A DNA stretch of 64,000 nt from Corallococcus carmarthensis (lineage in GTDB: Bacteria; Myxococcota; Myxococcia; Myxococcales; Myxococcaceae): contig NZ_RAWE01000008.1 in assembly GCF_003611695.1 (NCBI RefSeq), positions 1 through 64,000 on the forward strand. Reading direction: 5' to 3'. How positions within the stretch are numbered: the first letter of the stretch is position 1; the number at the start of each line of letters is the position of its first letter. The notes beneath the pieces were generated by a model. The model was not told the DNA's origin, did no database searches, and worked only from the letters and a program-made list of their open reading frames with translations. The translations under genes were made by a program, and so were the position numbers. Shown piece by piece: positions 42,563-51,832 of this stretch.

Positions 42563-43927
42563 TCACTCCCGGAGGGACACGTTTCGCGGCGTGAGTGGGA
42601 TGCCGCCCTTCGGGCGCAGCGTGATGGCGGGGAGGACCTCCGGCGCGGGCCCTGGCGCGGCGTCGAAGTGGAAGCGTTGGAGCACCGTGGCCAGCACCAG
42701 GCGGATCACCATCAGCGCGGAGCCCGCGCCGATGCAGAGCCTGGGCCCTCCTCCGAACGGACACCAGGCGAAGCGTGGGATGCGCCGCTCCAGCCCGTCC
42801 GCCCAGCGCTCGGGACGGAAGGCCTCCGGTTCCGGAAAGTAGCGCGCGTCGCGGTGCAGCGCCCACTGTGACCACGCGACCACCGTCCCGGCGGGGACGT
42901 GGACGCCGTCCATCCGGTCGTCCGCTTCCGCCACCCGGCTCATGCCCCACGCGGGTGGATACAGACGCAGCGACTCCTTCACCACCTGCTCGCAGTACGG
43001 CAGCGACGGCAGGTCCGCCACCGTGGGCTCGCGGCCCCCCAACACCGTGGCCAGCTCCCGCCGCAGGGTTGCTTCCGCCTCCGGGTGGCGCGCCAGCAAC
43101 CACAGGCTGAGCGCCAGCGCGGCGGCGGTCGTCTCATGCCCGGCGATCATCAAGGTCAGACATTCGTCGCGCAGCTGCGCGTCCGTCAGGTGCTCGCCGT
43201 CCTCGGCCTGCGCCTCCAGCAGCAGGCCCAGGAGGTCGTCTCCGGAAGCTCCCTGCTTCCGGCGGCGCTCCACCACGTCGTCCACGACGGCGTGCAGGGC
43301 GCGCAGGCCGGTCCTGAACCGCCGCTGCCCCGGCGTGGGCAACCAGGCGGGCAGCGGAATGGGCGTGTCGAAGAGGAACTGGGCGTGCAGCATCACCACC
43401 TCCATGGCCCGTCCCAGCTCCCGCGCCTGCGCGGAGAGGTTCGCGCCGAAGAGCGTCCCCGCCACCACGTCCAGCGTCAGCGCCATCATCTCCGTGTACG
43501 CGTCGAAGGCCTCTCCCTCCCGCCGCGACGCCAGCCAGGTGTTCGCGGCCTTCACCGCCACGCTCCCGTGCGCGGCCAGCAGGTTCTTGTGGAAGGCCGG
43601 CTGCATCATCCGCCGCAGCCGCAGCCAGACGTCGCCATGGCTGGTGAACAGGCCCTGGCCCACCACCGACTCCAGGGCGCGCTTCTGGAAGGCGTCCTTC
43701 GGGTAGTTGCGGAAGTTCTTCACCAACACGTGCTCGATGGCGTCCGACGTGTTGAGCAGGTAGATGCCCGTCCCCACGAAGCGGGTCCGCACCACCGCGC
43801 CCCGGTCCGCGTAGCGCAGGAAGAAGCCCAGCGGATCCTTCCGGTACTCCAGCCCCTGGCCCACCCACGGCAGCCCCGCGGGAAGCCGGGGAGGAAGAAC
43901 CGCGGAGTCAGACGGTGCGGCGTGCAT
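42563..43927 (-). CDS. Cytochrome P450
   Basis: A 454-residue class P450 monooxygenase. All hallmarks are visible: the I-helix AGHETTA, ESLRLYPP with ExxR, the PERW meander and the heme-binding FGGGPRLCIGAG, with the Cys thiolate ligand at about residue 394. There is no membrane anchor, so it is soluble and needs a separate ferredoxin or reductase, none of which is nearby. It resembles the CYP102/CYP4-like bacterial fatty-acid group in the proximal region. The substrate is unknown. The gene stands alone or with the DUF2252 gene. Confidence 0.9.
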   Translation of the reverse strand: MHAAPSDSAVLPPRLPAGLPWVGQGLEYRKDPLGFFLRYADRGAVVRTRFVGTGIYLLNTSDAIEHVLVKNFRNYPKDAFQKRALESVVGQGLFTSHGDVWLRLRRMMQPAFHKNLLAAHGSVAVKAANTWLASRREGEAFDAYTEMMALTLDVVAGTLFGANLSAQARELGRAMEVVMLHAQFLFDTPIPLPAWLPTPGQRRFRTGLRALHAVVDDVVERRRKQGASGDDLLGLLLEAQAEDGEHLTDAQLRDECLTLMIAGHETTAAALALSLWLLARHPEAEATLRRELATVLGGREPTVADLPSLPYCEQVVKESLRLYPPAWGMSRVAEADDRMDGVHVPAGTVVAWSQWALHRDARYFPEPEAFRPERWADGLERRIPRFAWCPFGGGPRLCIGAGSALMVIRLVLATVLQRFHFDAAPGPAPEVLPAITLRPKGGIPLTPRNVSLRE

Positions 43928-44230
43928 GCGGCGGCTCCTGGGCGGGGCGCAAAGGACCTTCCCGAGGGCCCGAGTGTAGCCGAGCCGGGCCGGTGTCAGT
44001 CCCTACCGCGCCTCCCTCCGGTGACGGCGCACGCTACAAACCCAGACACCTGTGACACACGGGGTTACAGCGACTTGCTGCGTCAGCGCGTTTTCCCGGT
44101 GAAGCAGAAAGATTTGTTTTCGCATGTTACTGGCTCGGAGGGTGCAGGGCCCACCGGCAGCCGGGCGCGAGCAGGTGCCCGGCGTTTCACCCTTCCTGGG
44201 TGAAACACACCCCCTTTCGAGGTCGAAGAC
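43928..44230. other. Divergent intergenic region, 303 bp
   Basis: It separates the reverse-strand P450 gene from the forward lipoprotein gene and must hold both promoters. Besides the palindrome at 44184-44206 I see an AT-richer stretch (44090-44130) suitable for a promoter. No gene or RNA was recognised. Confidence 0.5.
44184..44206. promoter_or_regulatory. 9-5-9 inverted repeat upstream of a lipoprotein gene
   Basis: GTTTCACCC and GGGTGAAAC, perfect 9-bp arms with a 5-bp spacer, end 24 bp before ATG 44231. An inverted repeat of the same size with a related core lies at 50589-50611, 30 bp before the aegerolysin-like gene. It could be an operator or a 5' untranslated hairpin. Confidence 0.5.
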
Positions 44231-45064
44231 ATGCGGACGATGAAGACGGGATTCGTGATGGCGGCGGCGTTCCTGGCGCTGACGGGTTGCCAGGGGCCGG
44301 ACGACAGCGCGCAGGCCCCCGTGGGCGCGCAGGAGTCGCAGGCGCAGGGCTGTGTCTCGCGGTTCAATGGCATCCAGAGCTGTGCGGTGGGCAACGCGCA
44401 GCTGGCCGCCACGGCGGAGGGGCTCCAGGTGTTCGGGCTCGCGCAGGGGACCACGAACGGCGTGGCCAGCCGGTTCTCCAACGCGCAGGGCTGGCAGCAG
44501 TCCACGCGGATGACCCTGGCCGGCGGTCAGGGCCAGTTCTCGCTGGCCGCGCGTGACGCGGATCAGGTCGTCAGCAGCCTGAGCGTCACGCCGGGCGCGA
44601 ACCAGACGCAGCTGACCCTGGCCCCCAGCTTCACCGGCACCGCCGGCGGCTCCAGCTACCGCGTCAACGTGTACCGCGACGGCGTGTTCCAGGGCGGCGG
44701 CACCCACGAGCCCGCGGCCCGCGTCATCATCTTCACGGACTGGATGGGCAACGTGTACATGGCCTGGGGCTTCGCCAACATCGACTTCCGCCACCTGCCG
44801 TTCCCGTTCGCGGTGCGCGAAGGCGCCGCTCCCCAGACCGAGACGGGCGCCTGCACCTGGCGCATGAGCCTCAAGGGCAAGACCTTCACCACCCAGGTGG
44901 ATGGCCAGCAGCTCACCGGTGACACGCTGGAGCTGGTGGAGCAGATCGGCGACGGCGCCTATCCCTACCGCCACTTCTCCGGCATCGACGTGAAGGGCTC
45001 CGCGGGCAGCTACACCCTCCTGAGCGAGGCCACCGCCCAGGGCGACGCCGCCCAGGCGCGCTAG
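44231..45064 (+). CDS. Hypothetical lipoprotein
   Basis: A 277-residue lipoprotein with a signal ending in FLALTGC (Cys20). A disordered Ala/Gln-rich linker comes next, then a beta-rich domain (SRFNGIQSCAVGNAQL, QGQFSLAARDADQVVSSLSV, TQLTLAPSFTGTAGGSSYRV) with a Cys pair, and a C-terminal part with ACTWRMSLKGKTFTTQV. No family is recognised. Start ATG 44231 with a GAGG eight bases upstream; an in-frame ATG at 44240 would also give a signal. A convergent terminator follows. The palindrome just before the start may control it. Confidence 0.75.
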   Translation: MRTMKTGFVMAAAFLALTGCQGPDDSAQAPVGAQESQAQGCVSRFNGIQSCAVGNAQLAATAEGLQVFGLAQGTTNGVASRFSNAQGWQQSTRMTLAGGQGQFSLAARDADQVVSSLSVTPGANQTQLTLAPSFTGTAGGSSYRVNVYRDGVFQGGGTHEPAARVIIFTDWMGNVYMAWGFANIDFRHLPFPFAVREGAAPQTETGACTWRMSLKGKTFTTQVDGQQLTGDTLELVEQIGDGAYPYRHFSGIDVKGSAGSYTLLSEATAQGDAAQAR

Positions 45065-45083
45065 CCGTTCTGTCGTGACACCT

Positions 45084-45114
45084 CCCGTCCCCCGGCTTCG
45101 TGCCAGGGGACGGG
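45084..45114. terminator. Terminator hairpin between convergent genes
   Basis: A 9-bp stem (CCCGTCCCC pairing with GGGGACGGG) with a 13-nt loop lies between the stop at 45064 and the reverse-strand stop at 45125. There is no T-tract, but the location supports a shared terminator. Confidence 0.6.
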
Positions 45115-45124
45115 GGCGTGGGGC

Positions 45125-48100
45125 TCACCAGAGCTGGAAGAGCTTCTTGTCCGTGCCGTCACCCGTGTTGTTGTAGAGGACCGCGTCCGCCCAGCGGGTG
45201 ACGTCGAGCGCGAGCGCGCCCCACTCCGCGATCGCCGCGCCCGCGAGAATCAACGCCTTGTCGGCCTCGCCCGGGATGAGGCCCGCCACGCCCTCTCCCG
45301 TCATGCCGCCGAAGGCCAGGACGTTGGAGCCGAACTTCTCCGAGTCCCAGAAGGTGGAGTGGTAGGGCACCGAGGGGTCGATCTCCCCATCCAGCTCCAG
45401 GATGTAGCTGACGAGCGACAGGACCAGGCTCACGAGGCCCATGAACGTCAGCAGCGTGCTGTCCGTCACCTCCAGCGCCTTCGCCAGCCCCTTCGCCTTC
45501 ACGTCAGCGCCCCGCGTCCAGCTCAGCAGGGACACGAGCCCGGTGACCACGGCCTCCAGGGAGTAGAGCGCCCAGAGCATCCGGTCCAACTGCTGCGAGG
45601 GCACGTCCGCGTCGAACGGGAAGCTCCCCGCCACCCCCGTCCAGGTGGAGACGGTCTGCCCGGTGGAGAACCACCGCTGCGAGACCTCACTCTTCGTGAG
45701 CTGCCCCGCCGTCAGGAAGCCCGTGTAGAAGAACGAGGAGACAATCGACAGCGCGCCGCCGATGACCGAATAGTTGTGGGCGGCGTCGCCAATCACGTTG
45801 TCGCCGTTGTCCTCCTTCGACTCGGGCAGCGCCACCAGCGACGTGGTGCGCCAGGGCGTCAGGGCCTTCATGGAGCGGGACTGCTTCTGCTGGGCCCCGG
45901 CCTGCTCGGGAACCGGGGCCTCCCCCGTCAGCAGCTTGAAGACAATCGTGACGGGGATGGCCGCGAGCAGGCTGAGGGCGCCCAGCATCGTCAGGGAGTC
46001 CTCTCCCGTGAGCTTCTTGTACAGCCAGCTCAAGACCGGGATGTTGAACGGACGCAGGAGCACGTCGTCCAGGATCGCCTGGCTCACGTCCGCGATGACC
46101 TCGCACAGGCCCACCAGCAGGTCCCTCGCGGCGGCCAGCAGCGTCTTCGCGGCCTCGCCCGCCAGCAACTGGACGAGCGAGTGCAGGCTGACGGTGCCCT
46201 GCTGCACCATCGTCTGGAGGCCCTGGCACAGCTCCTTCACGGAGTCCGCGACGTCCGACAGGATGTTCCCCACCGTCTGTAGGAAGTCGGTGATGGCCTG
46301 CGCCACCGGCGCGTCGGACTCCTCGGCCGTGCTGTCGCCGATGCCGCCATGGGAGACCTGGTAGGTGGAGAAGGTCGCGCCCGGGCTGGTGGTGAGGCAG
46401 TCGTTGGCGGACTGCTGCTCCGGCGTCTGCGCGGCCTGCGTCTGGGTCACCACCTGCTGCGTCGTCACGTCCGGCATGCCCAGCGCGGTCTGGCAGACGC
46501 CATCCCACTTCGCGATGAGCCCGTCGAAGTACTGGGTGATGGACGCCTCCATGCCCTTCATGTTGCCCGCGAGCGCCAGGACCACGTCCTTCGTCATCGC
46601 CTCCATCACGCGCTGGGTGGCGAGGATGTCGTCCCACGCGAACAGGAAGCCCAGGAACTGGATGATGTCTTCAATCAGCACCGCGAGCTGCTGGAACAGC
46701 CAGCTGATGAGCTGGAGCGCTTCCTTGATGGTGCGCACGACGAACGACACCACCTGCTCGCCAATCTTCACGAAGAACTGGAGCAGCGTCTTCGTGCCGC
46801 TGACGATGGGCTGGATGACGTACTCGTAGACGGCGCCCGCGGCGCTCTTGAGCGCCTGGAGCACGTCGCCCGCGGCCGTCTCGATGGCGTTCGTCACGTT
46901 GCCCAGGACCTTGAAGGATGTCTGGGTTTTCGCCATCGCCGTGGGCGCTGGTGCGGTGTCCTCCTCAACGGGCGCCGCCGAGCCGTCCGCGGGCAGGCTG
47001 TCCATGTGGTCCATCAGCTGCTGGAGCGAGGCCTGCACCTGCGCCACCAGGTCCGGGTCCGCGCCGGGGGGCACCACGGGCGTGCCGTCCGGCTTCTTCC
47101 ACTGGGACAGGTCCTGGCCCTTGAGCTTCGCGGCCAGGTTCGCGCGCAGCTCCGCGCTGGGGTCCGCGGTCACGTCCTGGGCGAGGAACGCCGCGCTGAA
47201 GCGGAACACGGGCGTGCCCACGTCGGACACCTTGTTGATGAGCGTCACCGTGCCGTTGGCGTCCGTCTTCACCTCGACCTTGGTGCTGGCGTCCAGGTCC
47301 GTCCAGTAGCCGTTCACCATCACGCGGGACCACTCGGAGGCGTTGACCTGGACCGTCTGGCCCACGAGCACCGCGCCCTGCGCGTCGGTGAAGCGCACCA
47401 CCGTGGTGTAGCTGGGGAACTCCTGCCCGTTGGCCAGGGTGGGCAACACCATGTCCGTGTTCTGCCAGGCGGTGGTGTCCGGGTCCTGCCACAGGTACGT
47501 GATGAGGCTGTTGTCCGTGGAGGTCACGAACAGCTCCCCCGTGGAGCGCTTCTGGTTGCGGCGAGGGGCGAGCCGCGCCACGTGCTCGCGCTGCTGGAGC
47601 GGCGCGGACCAGCCTTCGGTGGCGCCCACGGCGTTGTTCAGGGAGAACAGCCGCTGGCTGCCGTCCACCGCCCAGACGCTGACGCGGGAAGCGTCCTGCT
47701 GCGCCAGCACGGTGGTGACGCCCGACAGCACGTCCGATGACGCGACGGTGAGCGCGGTGCTCTTCGCGTTCTTCAGTCCCGTGGAGGGGAACCACGCCAG
47801 CCCGTCACCGCCCACATACAGCGCGCTCAGCCCCTGGTTCTGGCGGTCCTCCAGTGCCCACAGACAGCGCGCGCCCGGCGGCGCCGTCACCGACAGCGAG
47901 TGCGTGGTGTTGGTGGAGGGGTCCAGGAGGCTGGTGAAGGTGAGGCACCGCTTGCCGGTGTTGTCGTCGAACAGCGACCAGGTGCCCCGGTAGGAGATGC
48001 CGGTGATGGAGGCCCGGGCCACCACCACGTCGTGCAGCGTCTGCATGTCCTTGGGCGGCGCCCAGTTCACCCAGGCGCTGCCCGTGGTGCTCGTGGAGGC

Positions 48101-48655
48101 GTCCACGAAGTAGCGGCCCGTGGTGCCGGACGTGTTCTTCACCTCCGCGACCAGCAGCGGCGCCTCGCTGGCGCTGACGAAGTCGCCCAGGAGCAGCCGC
48201 TGCACGGGCATGCCGGCGGGAGCGCCATTGCGCTGGACCCACGCGGTGTTGAGCGTGTTCCAGGGGCCGCCGTCCGGCGTGGGCAGGAGGGCCGGGGAGA
48301 CGAACACGCGGCTGCCGCCCGCGCCGTCATCCAGGGCCACGGCGATGATGACCTGGCCCGAGGGGGCCTGGACCACCGCGTAGCCCTGCACGTCGTGGTT
48401 TGCGTCCGGGCTGAGCTCGACCTGGCGCCAGCCGGTCGTCACGGTGGTGTCGCGCAACATCACCCACAGCGTCTTGCGCGCGGTGTTCGCGGCGGACGCG
48501 CCCACGCTGAACAGCAGCGGCGAGCCGCCGGTGTCCTCCGCGGAGGCGAGGGGATACGCCGCGTCCACGGAGGTGGCGGCCAGGTAGTTGTACATCAGGC
48601 TGGAGGAAACGGTCGCCGAGCCCGTCACCGAGCCCGTTTCGGAAGTCTGGGACAT
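45125..48655 (-). CDS. Large protein with beta-propeller-like N-terminus and hydrophobic helical C-terminus
   Basis: A 1176-residue protein, start ATG 48655 (MSQTSETGSVTGS), 43 bp after the aegerolysin-like gene. There is no signal peptide. Residues about 20-430 are beta-rich with repeated WxxP/GxSxL blocks, like a lectin or propeller fold. Residues about 430-520 resemble an Ig-like domain (VRFTDAQGAVLVGQTVQVNA). From about 600 the chain turns helical with many amphipathic stretches (YEYVIQPIVSGTKTLLQFF, ALQLISWLFQQLAVLIEDII), then four or five membrane-like helices near residues 930-1110. The form fits a membrane-inserting or pore-forming protein that works with the upstream gene product. 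I know no named family; function is inferred. Confidence 0.7.
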   Translation of the reverse strand: MSQTSETGSVTGSATVSSSLMYNYLAATSVDAAYPLASAEDTGGSPLLFSVGASAANTARKTLWVMLRDTTVTTGWRQVELSPDANHDVQGYAVVQAPSGQVIIAVALDDGAGGSRVFVSPALLPTPDGGPWNTLNTAWVQRNGAPAGMPVQRLLLGDFVSASEAPLLVAEVKNTSGTTGRYFVDASTSTTGSAWVNWAPPKDMQTLHDVVVARASITGISYRGTWSLFDDNTGKRCLTFTSLLDPSTNTTHSLSVTAPPGARCLWALEDRQNQGLSALYVGGDGLAWFPSTGLKNAKSTALTVASSDVLSGVTTVLAQQDASRVSVWAVDGSQRLFSLNNAVGATEGWSAPLQQREHVARLAPRRNQKRSTGELFVTSTDNSLITYLWQDPDTTAWQNTDMVLPTLANGQEFPSYTTVVRFTDAQGAVLVGQTVQVNASEWSRVMVNGYWTDLDASTKVEVKTDANGTVTLINKVSDVGTPVFRFSAAFLAQDVTADPSAELRANLAAKLKGQDLSQWKKPDGTPVVPPGADPDLVAQVQASLQQLMDHMDSLPADGSAAPVEEDTAPAPTAMAKTQTSFKVLGNVTNAIETAAGDVLQALKSAAGAVYEYVIQPIVSGTKTLLQFFVKIGEQVVSFVVRTIKEALQLISWLFQQLAVLIEDIIQFLGFLFAWDDILATQRVMEAMTKDVVLALAGNMKGMEASITQYFDGLIAKWDGVCQTALGMPDVTTQQVVTQTQAAQTPEQQSANDCLTTSPGATFSTYQVSHGGIGDSTAEESDAPVAQAITDFLQTVGNILSDVADSVKELCQGLQTMVQQGTVSLHSLVQLLAGEAAKTLLAAARDLLVGLCEVIADVSQAILDDVLLRPFNIPVLSWLYKKLTGEDSLTMLGALSLLAAIPVTIVFKLLTGEAPVPEQAGAQQKQSRSMKALTPWRTTSLVALPESKEDNGDNVIGDAAHNYSVIGGALSIVSSFFYTGFLTAGQLTKSEVSQRWFSTGQTVSTWTGVAGSFPFDADVPSQQLDRMLWALYSLEAVVTGLVSLLSWTRGADVKAKGLAKALEVTDSTLLTFMGLVSLVLSLVSYILELDGEIDPSVPYHSTFWDSEKFGSNVLAFGGMTGEGVAGLIPGEADKALILAGAAIAEWGALALDVTRWADAVLYNNTGDGTDKKLFQLW

Positions 48656-48698
48656 GGAAGGTCCTTGGGATGTCTTTGAAATGAGAGGGATTGGCGCT

Positions 48699-50558
48699 TC
48701 AGCCGGGGAACGACACGTCCACCTGGACGGCGCCTTCCGAGTTGAAGACAAACTGGCTGTAGTCATGCGCGGCGCCCGTGGGCAGCACGATGCAGTCTTC
48801 GATGTCCAACGCCGTGGAGGCGTTGTCACGGAAGGTATTGGCCAGGTCGTTGGCGAACTTCTGCGCCTGCTGCGTGATTTCGTCCTGCGGCGACGTGGAG
48901 GTCCAGCCGAGCAGCTTGTCCAGCGCGTTGAAGACCCAGCCATCCAGGGTCTTGTCCACGTCCGGTGCCGGGGCCTTGCCCAGGACGATGCTCACGGACG
49001 TCACCAGCTTGCCGCCGTCACCGGCCTGGAGGGTGATGGTGCCCGTCCAGGGCTGCACGTAGGTGGCCTTGCCCAGCACGTCCTTCAGGCTCAGCCCGAT
49101 GAAGTCCAGGGGATACTGGCTGACCTCGATGTCCACCTGGAACTGGCCGTTCAGGGACACCGTGCAGCGGTCCGTCTGGCTGGTGTTGGGACTGGTGGTG
49201 AACGCGATGCTCTCCGTGCCGAGCACGTACTGGTCGAAGCCGTTGTTCACCTGGACGAACTCGCCGCGTCCGTCGTTCTTCGCCGAGTTGTTCTTCGAGC
49301 CTGAGCACGTGTAGGCGAGCGGCCCCGTGTGCCAGGTGGAGACGGGGATGCCGGAGGCCGTCGCGATGGCCGGCAGCACCACCGGCTTCAGGTAGCCCTC
49401 GCCCAGCGTGTCCTGGCTGAGGAACAGCCGCGCCCGGGCCTCCGCCGGGGTGCCGTCCGGGTTGGTGGTGGCGGCCAGCGGCGCGGTGAAGCCGAAGCGC
49501 GAGTTCCAGTTGGGCTCCTTCCGGCCCCGGCTCATCATGCACACGTTGAGCGTGCTGAAGTTCCCGTTCGCGCTGTAGCGGGTCGTGCGCTCCTTCGCGA
49601 ACGTGGGGACGATGCTCGCGGGGCTGCCCGGCGCCTGCGGCGTGTACGCCACGTCCATGTGGCCCACGCCGGCCAGCGTGGCCTGGAGGGCGCTCTGCGC
49701 GGCCTGGCTGAGCGCCACGGGCTTGTTGCTCGCGTCCACCACCTGGAGCGACCGGAACAGCGACGGCTGGGTCAGGTCCAGGAAGAGGCGGTAGACGGAG
49801 TAGTTGAGCGACTGGAGGCCCTGGACGTACTGCTTCGCCGCGGTGGTGGCGGCCAGCGTGTTGGGGTCCGTCACCTGGGCCTGCGACAGGTCCAGCGACA
49901 CGATGACCGTCGTCCCTGACAGGGACTGCGTCTTCGTCACGCCACCCTCCACGTACTGGAGGGTCGCGGTGGTGAAGGGCAGGTGCACGTCCAGGTGGGT
50001 CGTCTGGTCGTCGGGGACCGACACGGTCGGGTCGCCCATGGCCGTCACGGTGAGCTGCGCCCCGCCGCTGGCCTGGTGCGTGAAGGCGGACGGGATGAGC
50101 TGGTAGTAGCGCAGCGCGTGCAGCTGCTTGTTGATGAGGCCCACCGACAGCGCCCACACCAGGTCCCACTCATGGGGCGCGCGCGGCTTGAAGTCCACCC
50201 GGTAGGTGGTCGCGTGGTTGTCGCCGCTGCTGTCCGTCTGGGTGATGGTCACCGGCGCGAGGGCGGTGTTCGTGGTGGCGGTATAGGACTCGTGGTGCTG
50301 CGCGCCGCTGGAGTAGTTCCAGTAGAAGGAGAGGGGCACCTGCTCGTTCCCCGTCTCCAGCGTGTACGTCACCGTGCCTTCAGGACCCGGGGAGACGGAG
50401 TTCTTCTGCTCGATCTTGAAGGTCGTGCTGGAGCCCGCGGCGATGCTGGTGGCGGGCGCGGCTCCGCTGAGCGAGCCGTCCTTGTAGTCGGGCGTGCCGC
50501 GGTTATCGATGGGGCAGCCCGAGTTGTTCTGGATGGTGAGGGTCGTGGAGATCGTCAT
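48699..50558 (-). CDS. Aegerolysin-like domain fused to a P47/TULIP-like domain
   Basis: A 619-residue protein starting at ATG 50558. Residues about 3-115 look like an aegerolysin (LTIQNNSGCPI, PGPEGTVTYTLETG, then SFYWNYSSG, matching the family's GTEGT..FYWDCP pattern), a fold that binds membrane lipids. The rest begins HEWDLVWALSVGLINKQL, which recalls the WDxVYA..N motif of clostridial P47/OrfX TULIP proteins, and continues as a long beta-rich chain. The last 130 residues (DGWVFNALDKLLGWTSTSP) are helical and then beta. No signal peptide. It probably acts with the 1176-residue protein encoded 43 bp downstream. Domain calls are by eye and the TULIP part is tentative. Confidence 0.6.
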   Translation of the reverse strand: MTISTTLTIQNNSGCPIDNRGTPDYKDGSLSGAAPATSIAAGSSTTFKIEQKNSVSPGPEGTVTYTLETGNEQVPLSFYWNYSSGAQHHESYTATTNTALAPVTITQTDSSGDNHATTYRVDFKPRAPHEWDLVWALSVGLINKQLHALRYYQLIPSAFTHQASGGAQLTVTAMGDPTVSVPDDQTTHLDVHLPFTTATLQYVEGGVTKTQSLSGTTVIVSLDLSQAQVTDPNTLAATTAAKQYVQGLQSLNYSVYRLFLDLTQPSLFRSLQVVDASNKPVALSQAAQSALQATLAGVGHMDVAYTPQAPGSPASIVPTFAKERTTRYSANGNFSTLNVCMMSRGRKEPNWNSRFGFTAPLAATTNPDGTPAEARARLFLSQDTLGEGYLKPVVLPAIATASGIPVSTWHTGPLAYTCSGSKNNSAKNDGRGEFVQVNNGFDQYVLGTESIAFTTSPNTSQTDRCTVSLNGQFQVDIEVSQYPLDFIGLSLKDVLGKATYVQPWTGTITLQAGDGGKLVTSVSIVLGKAPAPDVDKTLDGWVFNALDKLLGWTSTSPQDEITQQAQKFANDLANTFRDNASTALDIEDCIVLPTGAAHDYSQFVFNSEGAVQVDVSFPG

Positions 50559-50588
50559 GGAAGGACCGTGCGGGTGGGGGACACGAGG

Positions 50589-50611
50589 CGTGAAACACAA
50601 CCTGTTTCACG
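50589..50611. promoter_or_regulatory. 9-5-9 inverted repeat upstream of the aegerolysin-like gene
   Basis: CGTGAAACA and TGTTTCACG, perfect 9-bp arms around a 5-bp spacer, 30 bp before ATG 50558 on the minus strand. It shares the GTTTCA/TGAAAC core and overall size with the repeat at 44184, although the arms point the other way. A control site for both genes is plausible. Confidence 0.5.
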
Positions 50612-50732
50612 GACACGCTGTCTTCCCACTGCAAGGCCAGGACCACTTCGCAACCCATCGTGATCACATCCACGGCTCGCGCACGCTCCCGAATCTGCGT
50701 GCTGCGGGGACGCACCTGCGTCGTGCCGCGCG

Positions 50733-51254
50733 CTACCGCTCGTCGCCTGGCACCGGCCGGAGCTGTCCACTGTTGATGGCCAGGGACAGGCTGCGCTCCA
50801 TCGCTTCGATTTCCTCGCGCGAGCCGGCGCGGAGGGCCTGATGGAAGCGCTGCTGATCCGTTTCCGTCCAGCGGCCCCGGGCGATGGCGCCGTCCAGCAC
50901 CTGCTGCCCCTGGCGTGAGGCCTCCACCTGTTCGGGCGTGATGGCTGGACGCGCCTCTTCCTCACGCTCCGTGGGCTGTGTTGCCCCGGGCTCCCTCGCC
51001 GCGAGCACGGCGAGCTGTTCGCGGATGAGCCGCAGCTCCTCGCGCGAGTCCTGTGCCTGCATCACGACGGAGGCCGCCGGCGCGGGACGGGACTGCACGA
51101 GACCGCGAAGGTGGCCGAGCTGCGCCTCCAGCTTCGCGTCCAGCATGTGCTCCACGCGGGACTCCAGGGTGGCGAAGGTCAGCGCCACGCCCCCGGTGAT
51201 GCCGAGCGCGATGCCCGGGACCTGTGACACGAGTGTCTGGAGGAAGGTCTTCAT
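50733..51254 (-). CDS. Membrane-anchored coiled-coil protein
   Basis: A 173-residue protein starting at ATG 51254 (MKTFLQTLVSQVPGIALGITGGVALTF), with one N-terminal membrane span at about residues 10-30. It is followed by charged coiled-coil helices (ESRVEHMLDAKLEAQLGHLRGLV, REELRLIREQLAVLAARE) and a C-terminal helical part (EQVEASRQGQQVLDGAIARG, RFHQALRAGSREEIEAMERS). No enzymatic motif or named family is seen. It lies 121 bp upstream of the aegerolysin-like palindrome on the same strand, so a shared function cannot be excluded. Confidence 0.6.
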   Translation of the reverse strand: MKTFLQTLVSQVPGIALGITGGVALTFATLESRVEHMLDAKLEAQLGHLRGLVQSRPAPAASVVMQAQDSREELRLIREQLAVLAAREPGATQPTEREEEARPAITPEQVEASRQGQQVLDGAIARGRWTETDQQRFHQALRAGSREEIEAMERSLSLAINSGQLRPVPGDER

Positions 51255-51288
51255 CGAAGGCTCCGGGGGCGTGACGCAAGCGGCATGA

Positions 51289-51687
51289 CTACGGCGCCTT
51301 CGGCTCCAGGTGCGAACCCTTGAGCACGTCGATGGCCTGACAGACGCCGCTCGCGTCCCAGGCGAAGTAGATGTAGGCCGAGTCGTTGGCGGACTGGACG
51401 CTGCGGACGAGCGCCGGCGAGGACGAGTAGCAGGACACGTAGACGCTCGCCGAGTTGTTGGCGAAGCACCGCACCGACTCACCCGACGTCGCGTCCGCGA
51501 AGGTCCGGCAATAGATGTTCTGGATGGCGTCCGTGCTGTTGCGCGCCGTGCCCATCGCGCCGTACGCCGTGCGGGCGGTCGTGTTGATGGTCACGAAGAA
51601 CTGCGCCTTCGACCCCGCGTACGCCACGGGCACGGCCAGCAGCACCAGCGCGACGGACGTCCCCAACGCCTGCGTGAAACGCTTCAT
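51289..51687 (-). CDS. Small exported Cys-containing protein
   Basis: A 132-residue secreted protein. ATG 51687 is preceded by GGGGAG, and the signal peptide is MKRFTQALGTSVALVLLAVPVAYAG. The mature part of about 107 residues is beta-rich with five Cys (IYCRTF, VRCFANNS, VSCYSS, GVCQAI among them). No family is recognised. It is divergent from the acyl-CoA synthetase gene, with 145 bp between the starts, and lies 34 bp upstream of the coiled-coil gene, so the two may be cotranscribed. Confidence 0.7.
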   Translation of the reverse strand: MKRFTQALGTSVALVLLAVPVAYAGSKAQFFVTINTTARTAYGAMGTARNSTDAIQNIYCRTFADATSGESVRCFANNSASVYVSCYSSSPALVRSVQSANDSAYIYFAWDASGVCQAIDVLKGSHLEPKAP

Positions 51688-51832
51688 GGTGTGGCTCCCC
51701 TTCAGTGGAAATACTGATGGGGTTACGCCCGTCGCGCTGATTATTCCCGAGCACCTTCCGGGGAGGCGTCCTTCCCACTCCGGCGGGCCTGCTCCTATCG
51801 TCAGGGGACATCCCCTTCGCAGGAGCGTCCGC

